From Flavobacteriales bacterium (GTDB taxonomy: Bacteria > Bacteroidota > Bacteroidia > Flavobacteriales_D > Crocinitomicaceae), in NCBI GenBank assembly GCA_009926905.1, contig RFNX01000358.1, forward strand, positions 1 through 8,477: a stretch of 8,477 nucleotides of DNA, read 5' to 3'. The position numbers and the translations under genes are program-made. Within the stretch, counting starts at the first letter, position 1. The number at the start of each line of letters is the position of its first letter. Positions 1-6,801 of the stretch are shown piece by piece. The notes beneath the pieces were generated by a model. It saw only the letters and a list, made by a program, of their open reading frames with translations. It ran no database searches and was not told the DNA's origin.

Positions 1-1152
1 AATTGGGACACTCCAGAAGGAACAGCACAAGGAACATTTATCCCAAATCGCACATACAACACAGCCAATGGGTCTAATCTTGATTTAACGATTGAAGGTT
101 GGGAAGATTTACCTGCAAGCGGATCAAGTACTGCAAATGCAAACGTTCAAATTCTATCAAATAGTTTTTCGATGCCACAACTAAATCGAAATCGTAAGAT
201 TTGGTTGTATTTACCCAATGATTATGCTACCGCAACAAATAAAAATTATCCTGTTATTTACATGCATGACGGTCAAAATTTATTCGACCAAAGTACTTCT
301 TTTTCAGGCGAATGGAAAGTTGATGAAACCTTAGCTGCTTTGCAAAGTCAAGGAAATTATGGTGCAATCGTTGTTGGAATTGAAAACGGTGGTTCAGAAC
401 GCATCAATGAATATTCTCCGTGGGTAAATGCGCAATACGGTGGAGGTCAAGGGGATGAATACATTGATTTTATAAAAAATACATTGAAACCCTACATCGA
501 TGCGAATTTCAGAACAAAAACGGAAGCTTCTAATACAGGATTAATTGGCAGTTCAATGGGAGGTTTGATTTCACTTTACGGAGCTGCAAAATACCCTGAG
601 TCTTTTGGTAAAGTTGGAATTTTCTCACCATCTATTTGGTTTGCACGCAACGATGTAATGAATTATATTAACAGCAAAGATTTTACAAATACACCTCTTA
701 AAATCTATTTTTTAGGAGGAACAACTGAATCTTCAACGCTCGTTAGTGACATGCAAACCGCACGGAACGCATTCATTTCAAAGGGTGTAAATGCACAAGA
801 TGCAAAATTATTAACTCATACTGACGGTGCTCACAGCGAATGGTATTGGGCACGAGAATTTGGAGCAGCCTATACGTTTTTATTTCCAAATTCAACTTCA
901 AGCATTTCTGAATTGAGTTCTTTAGATTTCAAAATTTTTCCGAACCCAACAAAAGATAGTTTTACAATTCAAAGCTCAATTTACAAAGACGCAAGTTTTG
1001 CAATTAGTGACGTAAATGGAAAAACGATGCTCAAAAGCAATTTGTCAAATGGACAAGTAAAAATCGAGTCTTCGAAACTTCCAAAAGGAATTTACTTCAT
1101 TCAAATTGAAGGAGTTGAAAAAGCTTTTGTTCAAAAGATTGTTGTGGAATAA
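1..1152 (+). CDS. Secreted alpha/beta-hydrolase (esterase) with T9SS C-terminal sorting domain, 5'-truncated
   Basis: The frame is open from the first base, so the gene starts outside the window; the internal ATG at 172 is not the true start. 383 residues are visible. Residues about 1-47 look like the end of a beta-sandwich module (perhaps a CBM20-like starch-binding domain; weak inference). Residues about 55-300 form an esterase D-like alpha/beta-hydrolase: YMHDGQNLFD after the first strands, nucleophile elbow GSSMG with Ser at codon 185 (553-555), and the likely catalytic His in DGAHSEW at codon 278. This family hydrolyses acyl or feruloyl esters; the substrate here is unknown. After a Ser-rich linker, the last ~75 residues are a type A T9SS sorting domain: FKIFPNPTKDSF, then a LPKGIYFIQI strand and a basic/valine tail. 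The product should be exported by Sec, then carried across the outer membrane by T9SS and anchored or released at the surface. Confidence 0.88.
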   Translation, partial: NWDTPEGTAQGTFIPNRTYNTANGSNLDLTIEGWEDLPASGSSTANANVQILSNSFSMPQLNRNRKIWLYLPNDYATATNKNYPVIYMHDGQNLFDQSTSFSGEWKVDETLAALQSQGNYGAIVVGIENGGSERINEYSPWVNAQYGGGQGDEYIDFIKNTLKPYIDANFRTKTEASNTGLIGSSMGGLISLYGAAKYPESFGKVGIFSPSIWFARNDVMNYINSKDFTNTPLKIYFLGGTTESSTLVSDMQTARNAFISKGVNAQDAKLLTHTDGAHSEWYWAREFGAAYTFLFPNSTSSISELSSLDFKIFPNPTKDSFTIQSSIYKDASFAISDVNGKTMLKSNLSNGQVKIESSKLPKGIYFIQIEGVEKAFVQKIVVE

Positions 1153-1170
1153 GTTTTTATTTCAAAAACT
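1152..1170. terminator. Possible compact bidirectional terminator hairpin between convergent genes
   Basis: AGTTTTT (1152-1158) and AAAAACT (1164-1170) form a 7-bp stem with the 5-nt loop ATTTC. The hairpin overlaps the stop codons of both convergent genes (esterase TAA 1150-1152; mutS2 stop 1157-1159). The stem is almost all A-T and no clear U-tract follows on either strand beyond the stem itself. It may therefore be only a coincidence of AT-rich sequence; no better terminator is visible for either gene. Confidence 0.25.
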
Positions 1171-3202
1171 GCAATTTCTCACGTTCAACTTTCAGGCGTA
1201 AATTATCAAAAATAACAGTCAATTGCTTGCCATTGATAGATTCTACAGTTCCTTTTTGTCGCGTACTTATTAACTGAACCGATGATCCCACAATGATTTT
1301 GTCTTGCTGATATTGATCGACAACTACCTCTATTTTCTTCTGTTTCTTTTGTGAAACTTTTACTGGAATTTTCTCTTTCTCTTGCTGAATTTTAATCTCT
1401 GTTTTAGACTTTTCCATGCGAAGGAAAGTTCTTAATTCTTCAATCAATAAGTTATTAGCGTCCTTTTTACGAGACTTTACATTGAATTTTTCAATGAATG
1501 ACAGCATCTTTTTTCCTGCAACTAATTGTTTGTTTTGATTTTCAGAAACGGTTTGAGTGGATTTTAAACGTTCTTCCAAACGTTCTTTACGATCTGTAAA
1601 AGATTGGCGTGCTTTTTCAGCATTATCTTGTGCTTCACGATGTTCTTTTGTTAGTCGCTCTAAGTAATTTTTTTCCTTTTGTAAATCATTTAGCAAGCGA
1701 TCTAATTTCACTTTTTTCTCATCTAATAATCCTTTAGCAGTTTCAATGATTTTATTTGAAATACCATTCATTGTCGCCACTTCAAACGTAAATGAACTGC
1801 CCGGTTGACCTGTCGCAAATTCATATTTTGGTTTCAAAGTATCAGAATCAAAAAGCATACAGCCATTTACTGCATTTTTCAAAACGTTGGCTTTCAGTTT
1901 GATATTTCCGTAGTGTGTGGTTATGACACCAAAGGCTGATTTATTGTATATTTCTTCGAAGAAAACTTCTGCTAAAGCTCCTCCTAATTCGGGATCCGAA
2001 CCAGTACCGAATTCATCCAAAAGCAACAATGTTCGATGATTCGAAACCTCCAAAAAATGGTTCATGCGTTGCAATCGGTAGGAATATGTACTTAATTCAT
2101 TTTCAATGGATTGATTGTCGCCAATATCAGAAAGTATTTGTTGAAAAAAACACACTTTACTATTTTCATGAACAGGAATTAGTAAGCCTGATTGAAGCAT
2201 CAATTGCAACAGACCAATTGTTTTCAAAGTGATACTTTTTCCACCTGCGTTTGGACCTGAAATAACCAACATTCTGTTATTTCCATTCATCATTACGCGC
2301 TGAGGTTTGGTTTCTTTACCTAAAAGCGAATTGTTTTTGCGAAGAATCGGATGAAATGCTTCCACCCATTCAAAATCAACTTTTCGATTCAATCTAGGAA
2401 GAATGGCATTCATTTCTAAAGCTAATTTACATTTTGCATTTAAGAAATCAAATTGAACTAGTGATTTTTGGTAAGCTTGAATCAAAGGTGCAAACTCAGA
2501 AATCACTTTCGTAAGTTGTTTTAAAATGCGATGAATTTCTTTGCGTTCATCGTCTAATAAAAATTCCATTTCGTTGTTCAACGGAACATTTATAATTGGT
2601 TCGACATACGTCAAACTTCCAGTTTTACTTGAACCGTGGACATTCCCAGGAACTTTTCTTTTGAAAGATGAAATTACCGTCAACACACGACGTTCGCTAA
2701 CATAACCTTCCGTTACTTCGCCCAAAAGTTTGTCTTTGAGTAATTTTCGCATTTCCTTTTCAAAGTTGCGATTGATTTGATTGCGAAGTACTTTGATACG
2801 TTGACGAATTTCAGCCAATTCAACAGAGGCATCGTCTTTGACATTTCCACCTCGATCAAAAACTTTATCGATGCTTTTATTGATTTCTTCGTTGATGACA
2901 CATTCATCCAAAATCAATTCTAACAAAGTATAGCGATTTTTTCGATCGTCAAAGAATTTTAATAAACGATTGATTAAATCAGAAGCTTGGTAAATGCGAC
3001 GAAATCCTTCAATTGAAATCACTGCATTTTGAATTCCAAGTAATTTTAGTTCTTCATCAAGTTCTTCAAAGTCAATTGCAGGAAGCGTTTCGTTCACAAT
3101 TCGAATTTGTCGCAGCTCATTTAATTGCTTTAAATCGAATTCAAGTTTATTGAAATTATTAGAAGGTGTTAATCGAAATTTTTGATTGTGCTGTTTTACC
3201 AA
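1157..3202 (-). CDS. mutS2: MutS2-family DNA-binding ATPase, main reading frame (gene apparently frameshifted near its 5' end)
   Basis: MutS2 proteins are ABC-type ATPases that bind branched DNA and limit recombination, and in some bacteria act on collided ribosomes. Numbering from the TTG at 3202 (681 codons), residues ~1-300 are the core/lever region, with GSSKTGSLTYVEP and an EIHRILKQL helix. The ATPase follows: Walker A GPNAGGKS (316-323), IGDNQSIENELSTYS signature region (~360-372), Walker B LLLLDEFGTGSDPELGG (D396, E397) and H-loop TTHY (His430). Residues ~488-560 are strongly charged coiled coil. The protein ends in a small KOW-like beta segment and has no C-terminal Smr nuclease domain; from memory this is common in flavobacterial homologues. 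TTG 3202 is unlikely to be the real start. The family's N-terminal TLQDLEF block is encoded just upstream in another frame (3159-3278). Removing one A from the A5 run at 3179-3183 would give one 706-residue protein from GTG 3278. Confidence 0.9.
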   Translation of the reverse strand: MVKQHNQKFRLTPSNNFNKLEFDLKQLNELRQIRIVNETLPAIDFEELDEELKLLGIQNAVISIEGFRRIYQASDLINRLLKFFDDRKNRYTLLELILDECVINEEINKSIDKVFDRGGNVKDDASVELAEIRQRIKVLRNQINRNFEKEMRKLLKDKLLGEVTEGYVSERRVLTVISSFKRKVPGNVHGSSKTGSLTYVEPIINVPLNNEMEFLLDDERKEIHRILKQLTKVISEFAPLIQAYQKSLVQFDFLNAKCKLALEMNAILPRLNRKVDFEWVEAFHPILRKNNSLLGKETKPQRVMMNGNNRMLVISGPNAGGKSITLKTIGLLQLMLQSGLLIPVHENSKVCFFQQILSDIGDNQSIENELSTYSYRLQRMNHFLEVSNHRTLLLLDEFGTGSDPELGGALAEVFFEEIYNKSAFGVITTHYGNIKLKANVLKNAVNGCMLFDSDTLKPKYEFATGQPGSSFTFEVATMNGISNKIIETAKGLLDEKKVKLDRLLNDLQKEKNYLERLTKEHREAQDNAEKARQSFTDRKERLEERLKSTQTVSENQNKQLVAGKKMLSFIEKFNVKSRKKDANNLLIEELRTFLRMEKSKTEIKIQQEKEKIPVKVSQKKQKKIEVVVDQYQQDKIIVGSSVQLISTRQKGTVESINGKQLTVIFDNLRLKVEREKLQFLK

Positions 3203-3278
3203 TACAAAATTGATCGAGCCATTCTGTGATGACTTTAAACTCTAAATCTTGTAAAGTTTGATTATCTGTTGCTTGCAC
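3159..3278 (-). other. mutS2: Out-of-frame N-terminal piece of mutS2
   Basis: From GTG at 3278 this frame reads MQATDNQTLQDLEFKVITEW and then a segment ending GKTAQSK, before running into a TAA at 3161-3159. TLQDLEF followed by a helix and a GK.. motif is the characteristic beginning of MutS2, which the main frame lacks. In the family this is followed by an I/L-P segment and a helix, which is exactly what the main frame supplies (KFRLTPSNNF). The two frames meet at TCAAAAATTTCG. Deleting one A turns AAA-ATT-TCG into AAA-TTT-CGA and joins them without losing a residue. The lesion may be a sequencing or assembly error, a true inactivating mutation, or (less likely) recoding. No ATG is present in this frame; a TAG lies four codons before the GTG. 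Confidence 0.85.
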
Positions 3279-3282
3279 GATG

Positions 3283-3290
3283 CAAAACTA
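3283..3290 (-). promoter_or_regulatory. Candidate -7 promoter box for mutS2
   Basis: Read on the minus strand this is TAGTTTTG, a full match to the Bacteroidota -7 consensus TAnnTTTG, followed by C. It ends only 4 nt before the proposed GTG start of mutS2, so transcription would begin about at the start codon. A convincing -33 TTTG is not seen; TTCTG at 3312-3316 is a weak candidate. The box suggests mutS2 can be transcribed independently of purK, 58 nt upstream, although read-through from purK is also possible because no terminator is visible between them. Confidence 0.55.
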
Positions 3291-3336
3291 ACAACAAAAT
3301 GAGTGATGTGTTCAGAACAGACTTTGAAATGAATAA

Positions 3337-4482
3337 TTATTTACTAATCACTTTAATCAATCTTTGAACTTTTTTTGCTTTAGATTTTACAAGTTCTATG
3401 TTTATGTCTACAATCGTTACATGTCCCATTTTACGAAACGATTTAGTGATTTCTTTTCCATAAATATGCGGATAAACACCAGGAATTTCTAAAGCTTTTT
3501 CTAATCCATCATAATGCGCTTTTCCTTCGAAACCTTTTTCTCCCAACAAATTAATCATCGCACCAGCTTGCATGATTTCAGTTGAACCCAAAGGTAAATT
3601 CAAGATTGCTCGTAGATGTTGTGCAAATTGCGAAGTAACATTGCATTCAATCGTATGGTGACCGCTGTTGTGTGGACGAGGTGCAATTTCATTTACTAAC
3701 AAAGTTCCATCAGCACACAAAAACAATTCAACAGCTAATATTCCAACCATTCCTAATTTTTCAATCACGGAAATAGCCAATGCTTCTGCTTTTTTTTCAA
3801 TTTCTGAACTTATTTCTGCAGGTGCAAATAGAAATTCAACCAAATTAGCTTCGGGATTAAATTCACATTCAACCGCAGGAAAGGCTTTCGTTTGACCGCT
3901 TTCATTTCTTGCAACAATCACTGAAAGTTCCTTAACGAAAGCTACTTTTTCTTCTAAAATAGAAGGGGCGTCAAATGAATTTTGAGCTTCTTCAGCGTTG
4001 TTCAAAACATTTACACCACGACCGTCGTAGCCACCAGTTCGTAATTTATGAACTATTGGGTAGTGGACTTTTTCCAACAATTCAGCTTTGTTTTCAATCA
4101 GAGTGAAAGCAGAAGTCGGAATGTTATTTTCTTTATAAAAGTTCTTTTGAAGTCCTTTGTCTTTAATCGATCTCAAAACATGAGGTTGAGGAAACACTTT
4201 AATACCAGTATTTTCCAATGTTTCCAAAGCCTCGATGTTAACATTCTCTATTTCAACGCTTATTAAATGTTTATCCTTCCCAAATTCTAATACAGTTTCA
4301 TAATCCGTCAAACTTCCAACAGTAAAAGAATGAGCAATACTAGCGCAAGGCGCATATTTATCGGGATCCAAGCAATGCAAATGAATGTTTAAATCAATTG
4401 CTTCTTGCAAAAGCATTCTACCAAGTTGACCGCCACCAAGTATCCCGATGCGTATATCTTCGCTGTACCAATTTAAACTCAT
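3337..4482 (-). CDS. purK: N5-carboxyaminoimidazole ribonucleotide synthase (PurK)
   Basis: PurK is a cytosolic ATP-grasp enzyme that converts aminoimidazole ribonucleotide, bicarbonate and ATP to N5-CAIR in de novo purine synthesis; PurE then isomerises the product. The 381-residue length is usual. Visible signatures are the N-terminal GILGGGQLGRM (residues 13-23), the ATP-grasp segment HKLRTGGYDGRGV, the VEFLFAPAEIS strand, and the metal/AIR-binding EIAPRPHNSGHHTIE starting at Glu265. The ATG at 4482 puts the first beta strand at the usual distance from the N-terminus, and a -7 box lies 4 nt upstream of it. The usual partner purE is not adjacent. The gene is divergent from hpt, sharing a 197-bp control region, and lies 58 nt upstream of mutS2 on the same strand. 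Confidence 0.96.
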   Translation of the reverse strand: MSLNWYSEDIRIGILGGGQLGRMLLQEAIDLNIHLHCLDPDKYAPCASIAHSFTVGSLTDYETVLEFGKDKHLISVEIENVNIEALETLENTGIKVFPQPHVLRSIKDKGLQKNFYKENNIPTSAFTLIENKAELLEKVHYPIVHKLRTGGYDGRGVNVLNNAEEAQNSFDAPSILEEKVAFVKELSVIVARNESGQTKAFPAVECEFNPEANLVEFLFAPAEISSEIEKKAEALAISVIEKLGMVGILAVELFLCADGTLLVNEIAPRPHNSGHHTIECNVTSQFAQHLRAILNLPLGSTEIMQAGAMINLLGEKGFEGKAHYDGLEKALEIPGVYPHIYGKEITKSFRKMGHVTIVDINIELVKSKAKKVQRLIKVISK

Positions 4483-4486
4483 GTTG

Positions 4487-4494
4487 CAAAGATA
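4487..4494 (-). promoter_or_regulatory. Candidate -7 promoter box for purK
   Basis: The minus strand reads TATCTTTG followed by CAAC and then the purK ATG at 4482. It matches TAnnTTTG exactly and leaves 4 nt to the start codon, so the mRNA is probably leaderless or nearly so. No clear TTTG was found 19 nt further upstream; TTTAAAG around 4514-4520 is the closest sequence. Confidence 0.55.
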
Positions 4495-4574
4495 AGTGAA
4501 GTGTTTGTTTCGACTTTAAAATATTAGAGAAAGGACAGAATTTTCTTTAATATGAATTTCAGTTGCCTTTTATT

Positions 4575-4582
4575 TAGCTTTG
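4575..4582 (+). promoter_or_regulatory. Possible distal -7 box for the hpt operon
   Basis: TAGCTTTG followed by C matches TAnnTTTG. It lies 97 nt before the hpt ATG, so a transcript from here would carry a leader of about 90 nt that includes the dyad at 4615-4631. No good -33 element is seen at the expected spacing, so it is less certain than the proximal box. Confidence 0.35.
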
Positions 4583-4614
4583 CACAAGAGTTGTAATTCT
4601 GAAATTTTAACTCG

Positions 4615-4631
4615 AATCCAAGCTTTGGATT
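4615..4631. repeat. Perfect inverted repeat in the purK-hpt divergent region
   Basis: AATCCAA, loop GCT, TTGGATT: a perfect 7-bp dyad with a 3-nt spacer. It lies between the two candidate hpt promoter boxes and upstream of the proximal one. As DNA it could be an operator; as RNA from the distal promoter it would form a small hairpin. No U-tract follows, so a terminator role is unlikely. The function is unknown and a chance palindrome in AT-rich DNA cannot be excluded. Confidence 0.4.
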
Positions 4632-4639
4632 TGTAAATG

Positions 4640-4670
4640 TTTCAATTAACGCATTAAAATCTTAACTTTG
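4640..4670 (+). promoter_or_regulatory. Candidate proximal promoter of the hpt-adk-obg operon
   Basis: The -7 box TAACTTTG (4663-4670, then CA) matches TAnnTTTG. TTTC at 4640-4643 sits exactly 19 nt upstream, one mismatch from the -33 TTTG. The box ends 9 nt before the hpt ATG at 4680, predicting an mRNA leader of only a few bases and no ribosome binding site. Confidence 0.6.
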
Positions 4671-4679
4671 CAATCAATT

Positions 4680-5222
4680 ATGCTTAACGAAAGACAACTT
4701 CACGATAAAACTTTTCATACTTTCATTTCGGAAGATGAAATTTTGAATGCTGTTAAAAAACTAGCAATTCAATTGGAACAAGAATACGAAGGCAAAGATT
4801 TGCTTTTTGTTGCAATTTTGAATGGTGCATTCATGTTTGCTTCAGATTTGATGAAAAATTTCACATCTGACGTTGCTATTTCTTTTGTGAAAGTGAGTTC
4901 TTATCACGGAATACAAACTACAGGTCGTGTGGACGAATTAATTGGTTTGAATACTTCTTTACTTGGAAAACATGTAGTTATTTTAGAAGATATTGTCGAT
5001 ACTGGAATTACGATTGACAAAGTAATTGCGTTGTTGAATTCAAATTATCCAGAATCTGTTGAAGTTTGTACACTTTTATACAAGCCAGAAGCATACTTAG
5101 GAAAACACAAACCGAAATACATTGGGTTTGAAATACCCAATAAATTTGTTGTAGGTTACGGTTTGGATTATAACGAATTAGGAAGAAATTTAAAAGAATT
5201 GTATCAATTAAAAGAAAAATAA
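4680..5222 (+). CDS. hpt: Hypoxanthine (guanine) phosphoribosyltransferase
   Basis: Hpt salvages hypoxanthine, and usually guanine, by joining the base to PRPP to give IMP or GMP in the cytosol. The 180-residue type I PRTase fold is complete. FVAILNGAFMF forms the first strand and pyrophosphate loop, VKVSSYHG the flexible catalytic loop, and VVILEDIVDTGIT the PRPP-binding motif with acidic pair E103/D104 and D107-T108-G109. KPKYIGFEIPNKFVVGYGLDY is the base-binding C-terminal region. I chose ATG 4680 because an in-frame TTG at 4668 lies inside the -7 promoter box (4663-4670) and cannot be within the transcript if that promoter is right. The gene opens a rightward operon; adk follows after 1 nt. 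hpt is divergent from purK, so the salvage and de novo routes share a control region. Confidence 0.95.
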   Translation: MLNERQLHDKTFHTFISEDEILNAVKKLAIQLEQEYEGKDLLFVAILNGAFMFASDLMKNFTSDVAISFVKVSSYHGIQTTGRVDELIGLNTSLLGKHVVILEDIVDTGITIDKVIALLNSNYPESVEVCTLLYKPEAYLGKHKPKYIGFEIPNKFVVGYGLDYNELGRNLKELYQLKEK

Positions 5223-5223
5223 A

Positions 5224-5799
5224 ATGTTGAATATCGTGCTATTCGGCCCTCCAGGAGCAGGGAAAGGAACACAATCCGAACGATTAATTGAAAAATATGA
5301 TTTAGTGCACTTGTCAACAGGTGATATGTTTAGGGCGCACATTGAAAACGATACCGAATTGGGAAAACGTGTGAAGCAAATTATGGCTGACGGTTTTTTG
5401 GTTCCAGATTCAGTAACGATTGATATGTTGGAAGAAGAAGTTCAAAAACATCCGAATTCAAATGGATTTATTTTTGACGGTTTTCCAAGAACAGTTGTTC
5501 AAGCAGAGGCTTTAGATGCTTATTTAAGTGAAAAAGGTTTTGAAATTAATACTGTTTTGCAATTAGATGTTCCTGAAGAAGTGATCAAAGAACGCATTGA
5601 GTTGCGCAGTAAAGTGAGTGGTCGTGCAGATGATGCAGCTGAAAAATTATTGAAAAGAATCAATGAATATTTCACAAAAACGATTCATGTATTGCCTTAC
5701 TATGTTGCGCAAAATAAAGTGACAACAATAAATGGAGTGGGCGAAATTGATGCCATTTCAGAAAAATTATACGCGGCAATCGAACCGCACTTAAACTAA
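5224..5799 (+). CDS. adk: Adenylate kinase, short-LID form
   Basis: Adk catalyses ATP + AMP = 2 ADP in the cytosol and sets adenylate energy charge. The 191-residue protein has P-loop GPPGAGKGTQ (8-17), STGDMFR (31-37, AMP binding), GFIFDGFPRT (81-90, with the AMP-contacting arginine) and GRADD (133-137). LELRSKVSGRADD-type sequence goes straight through the LID region, with no cysteine-containing zinc LID insertion, so this is the short form (about 190 rather than about 215 residues). The ATG begins 1 nt after the hpt stop, in a different frame. The preceding bases are A-rich without a Shine-Dalgarno match, so translation probably depends on coupling to hpt or on A-rich initiation. Confidence 0.97.
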   Translation: MLNIVLFGPPGAGKGTQSERLIEKYDLVHLSTGDMFRAHIENDTELGKRVKQIMADGFLVPDSVTIDMLEEEVQKHPNSNGFIFDGFPRTVVQAEALDAYLSEKGFEINTVLQLDVPEEVIKERIELRSKVSGRADDAAEKLLKRINEYFTKTIHVLPYYVAQNKVTTINGVGEIDAISEKLYAAIEPHLN

Positions 5800-5802
5800 C
5801 TA

Positions 5803-6801
5803 ATGGCTTCAGACAATTTTGTTGATTACGTAAAAATTCATTGTACATCAGGTAATGGTGGTGGAGGTTCTACGCATTTCCGTAGGGAAAAATACATCCC
5901 TTTAGGTGGACCAGATGGAGGAGATGGAGGAAGAGGAGGACACGTTATTTTACGCGGGAATAAACAACTTTGGACCATGTTGCATCTGAAGTTCAAAAAA
6001 CACATCAAAGCCGGTCATGGAGCCCACGGTTCAGGAAACTTAAAAACAGGTTCACAAGGAGCAGATGTATACATTGAAGTTCCGTTGGGAACACTTGCTA
6101 AAGATGGTGAAACTGGTGAAGTGCTTTTCGAAATCACTCAAGATGGTGAAGAATATATCATTCAACGTGGTGGAATGGGTGGAATGGGAAATAATTTTTT
6201 CAAATCGCCAACGAATCAAACGCCAAGATATGCTCAACCAGGAGAAGAAGGAAAAGAAGGGTGGAAGATTTTAGAAATGAAAATCCTAGCTGATGTTGGA
6301 TTAGTTGGTTTTCCAAATGCAGGAAAAAGTACTTTACTTTCAGTTATAACTGCCGCAAAACCAGAAATTGGCGATTATCCTTTTACAACTTTACGCCCGA
6401 ATCTAGGAATCGTTTCATACAGAGATTACCGATCATTTGTAATGGCTGACATTCCTGGAATAATTGAAGGAGCGCACGCTGGAAAAGGTTTGGGACTTCG
6501 ATTCTTACGTCACATTGAACGAAATTCGTTGTTATTGTTTATGATTCCTGCAGATAGCGACGACATCAAAAAAGAATATAACATCCTTTTAAATGAGTTG
6601 AAGCAATACAATCCTGAATTGCTGCACAAAGAGCGTTTACTAGCAATTACAAAGTCCGACATGTTAGACGATGAATTGACAGCTGAATTGAAAAAAGAAT
6701 TACCTAAGATTCCGTTTGTGTTCATTTCTTCTGTTGCGCAACAAGGATTAGTTGAATTGAAAGATTTAATCTGGAAACACCTTAATGATGAACAAGCTTG
6801 A
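5803..6801 (+). CDS. obg: Obg family GTPase (ObgE/CgtA)
   Basis: Obg is an essential GTPase that binds the 50S ribosomal subunit late in assembly and links ribosome production to guanine nucleotide and (p)ppGpp levels. The 332 residues comprise the glycine-rich Obg domain (1 to ~160, e.g. GGPDGGDGGRGGHV and KAGHGAHGSG) followed by the G domain. G1 is GFPNAGKST (169-177), the TTL switch I region follows, G3 is DIPG (216-219) with IIEGAHAGKGLG, G4 is TKSD (283-286) and G5 is SSV (309-311). The C-terminal OCT domain found in some Firmicutes is absent, as in many other Obg proteins. The gene starts 3 nt after adk stops and its 3' end overlaps the next gene by 17 nt. Its place after hpt-adk ties it to purine nucleotide supply. 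Confidence 0.97.
   Translation: MASDNFVDYVKIHCTSGNGGGGSTHFRREKYIPLGGPDGGDGGRGGHVILRGNKQLWTMLHLKFKKHIKAGHGAHGSGNLKTGSQGADVYIEVPLGTLAKDGETGEVLFEITQDGEEYIIQRGGMGGMGNNFFKSPTNQTPRYAQPGEEGKEGWKILEMKILADVGLVGFPNAGKSTLLSVITAAKPEIGDYPFTTLRPNLGIVSYRDYRSFVMADIPGIIEGAHAGKGLGLRFLRHIERNSLLLFMIPADSDDIKKEYNILLNELKQYNPELLHKERLLAITKSDMLDDELTAELKKELPKIPFVFISSVAQQGLVELKDLIWKHLNDEQA

Noticed and set aside
2029..2232. Plus-strand open frame antisense to mutS2 (also small frames at 3668-3895, 4048-4266, 6052-6274, 6510-6725 and 7973-8161)
   Set aside because: All are shadows of the real genes purK, obg, aroK and mutS2 in other frames, with no recognisable domain and no promoter or leader of their own.
3200..3202. 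TTG as the start of mutS2
   Set aside because: It is simply the first start-like codon in the frame after the upstream stop. The family's N-terminal block lies beyond it in another frame, so the natural start is probably GTG 3278.
4668..4679. TTG at 4668 as the start of hpt
   Set aside because: It falls inside the -7 promoter box TAACTTTG, and ATG 4680 gives the normal N-terminus and length for the family.
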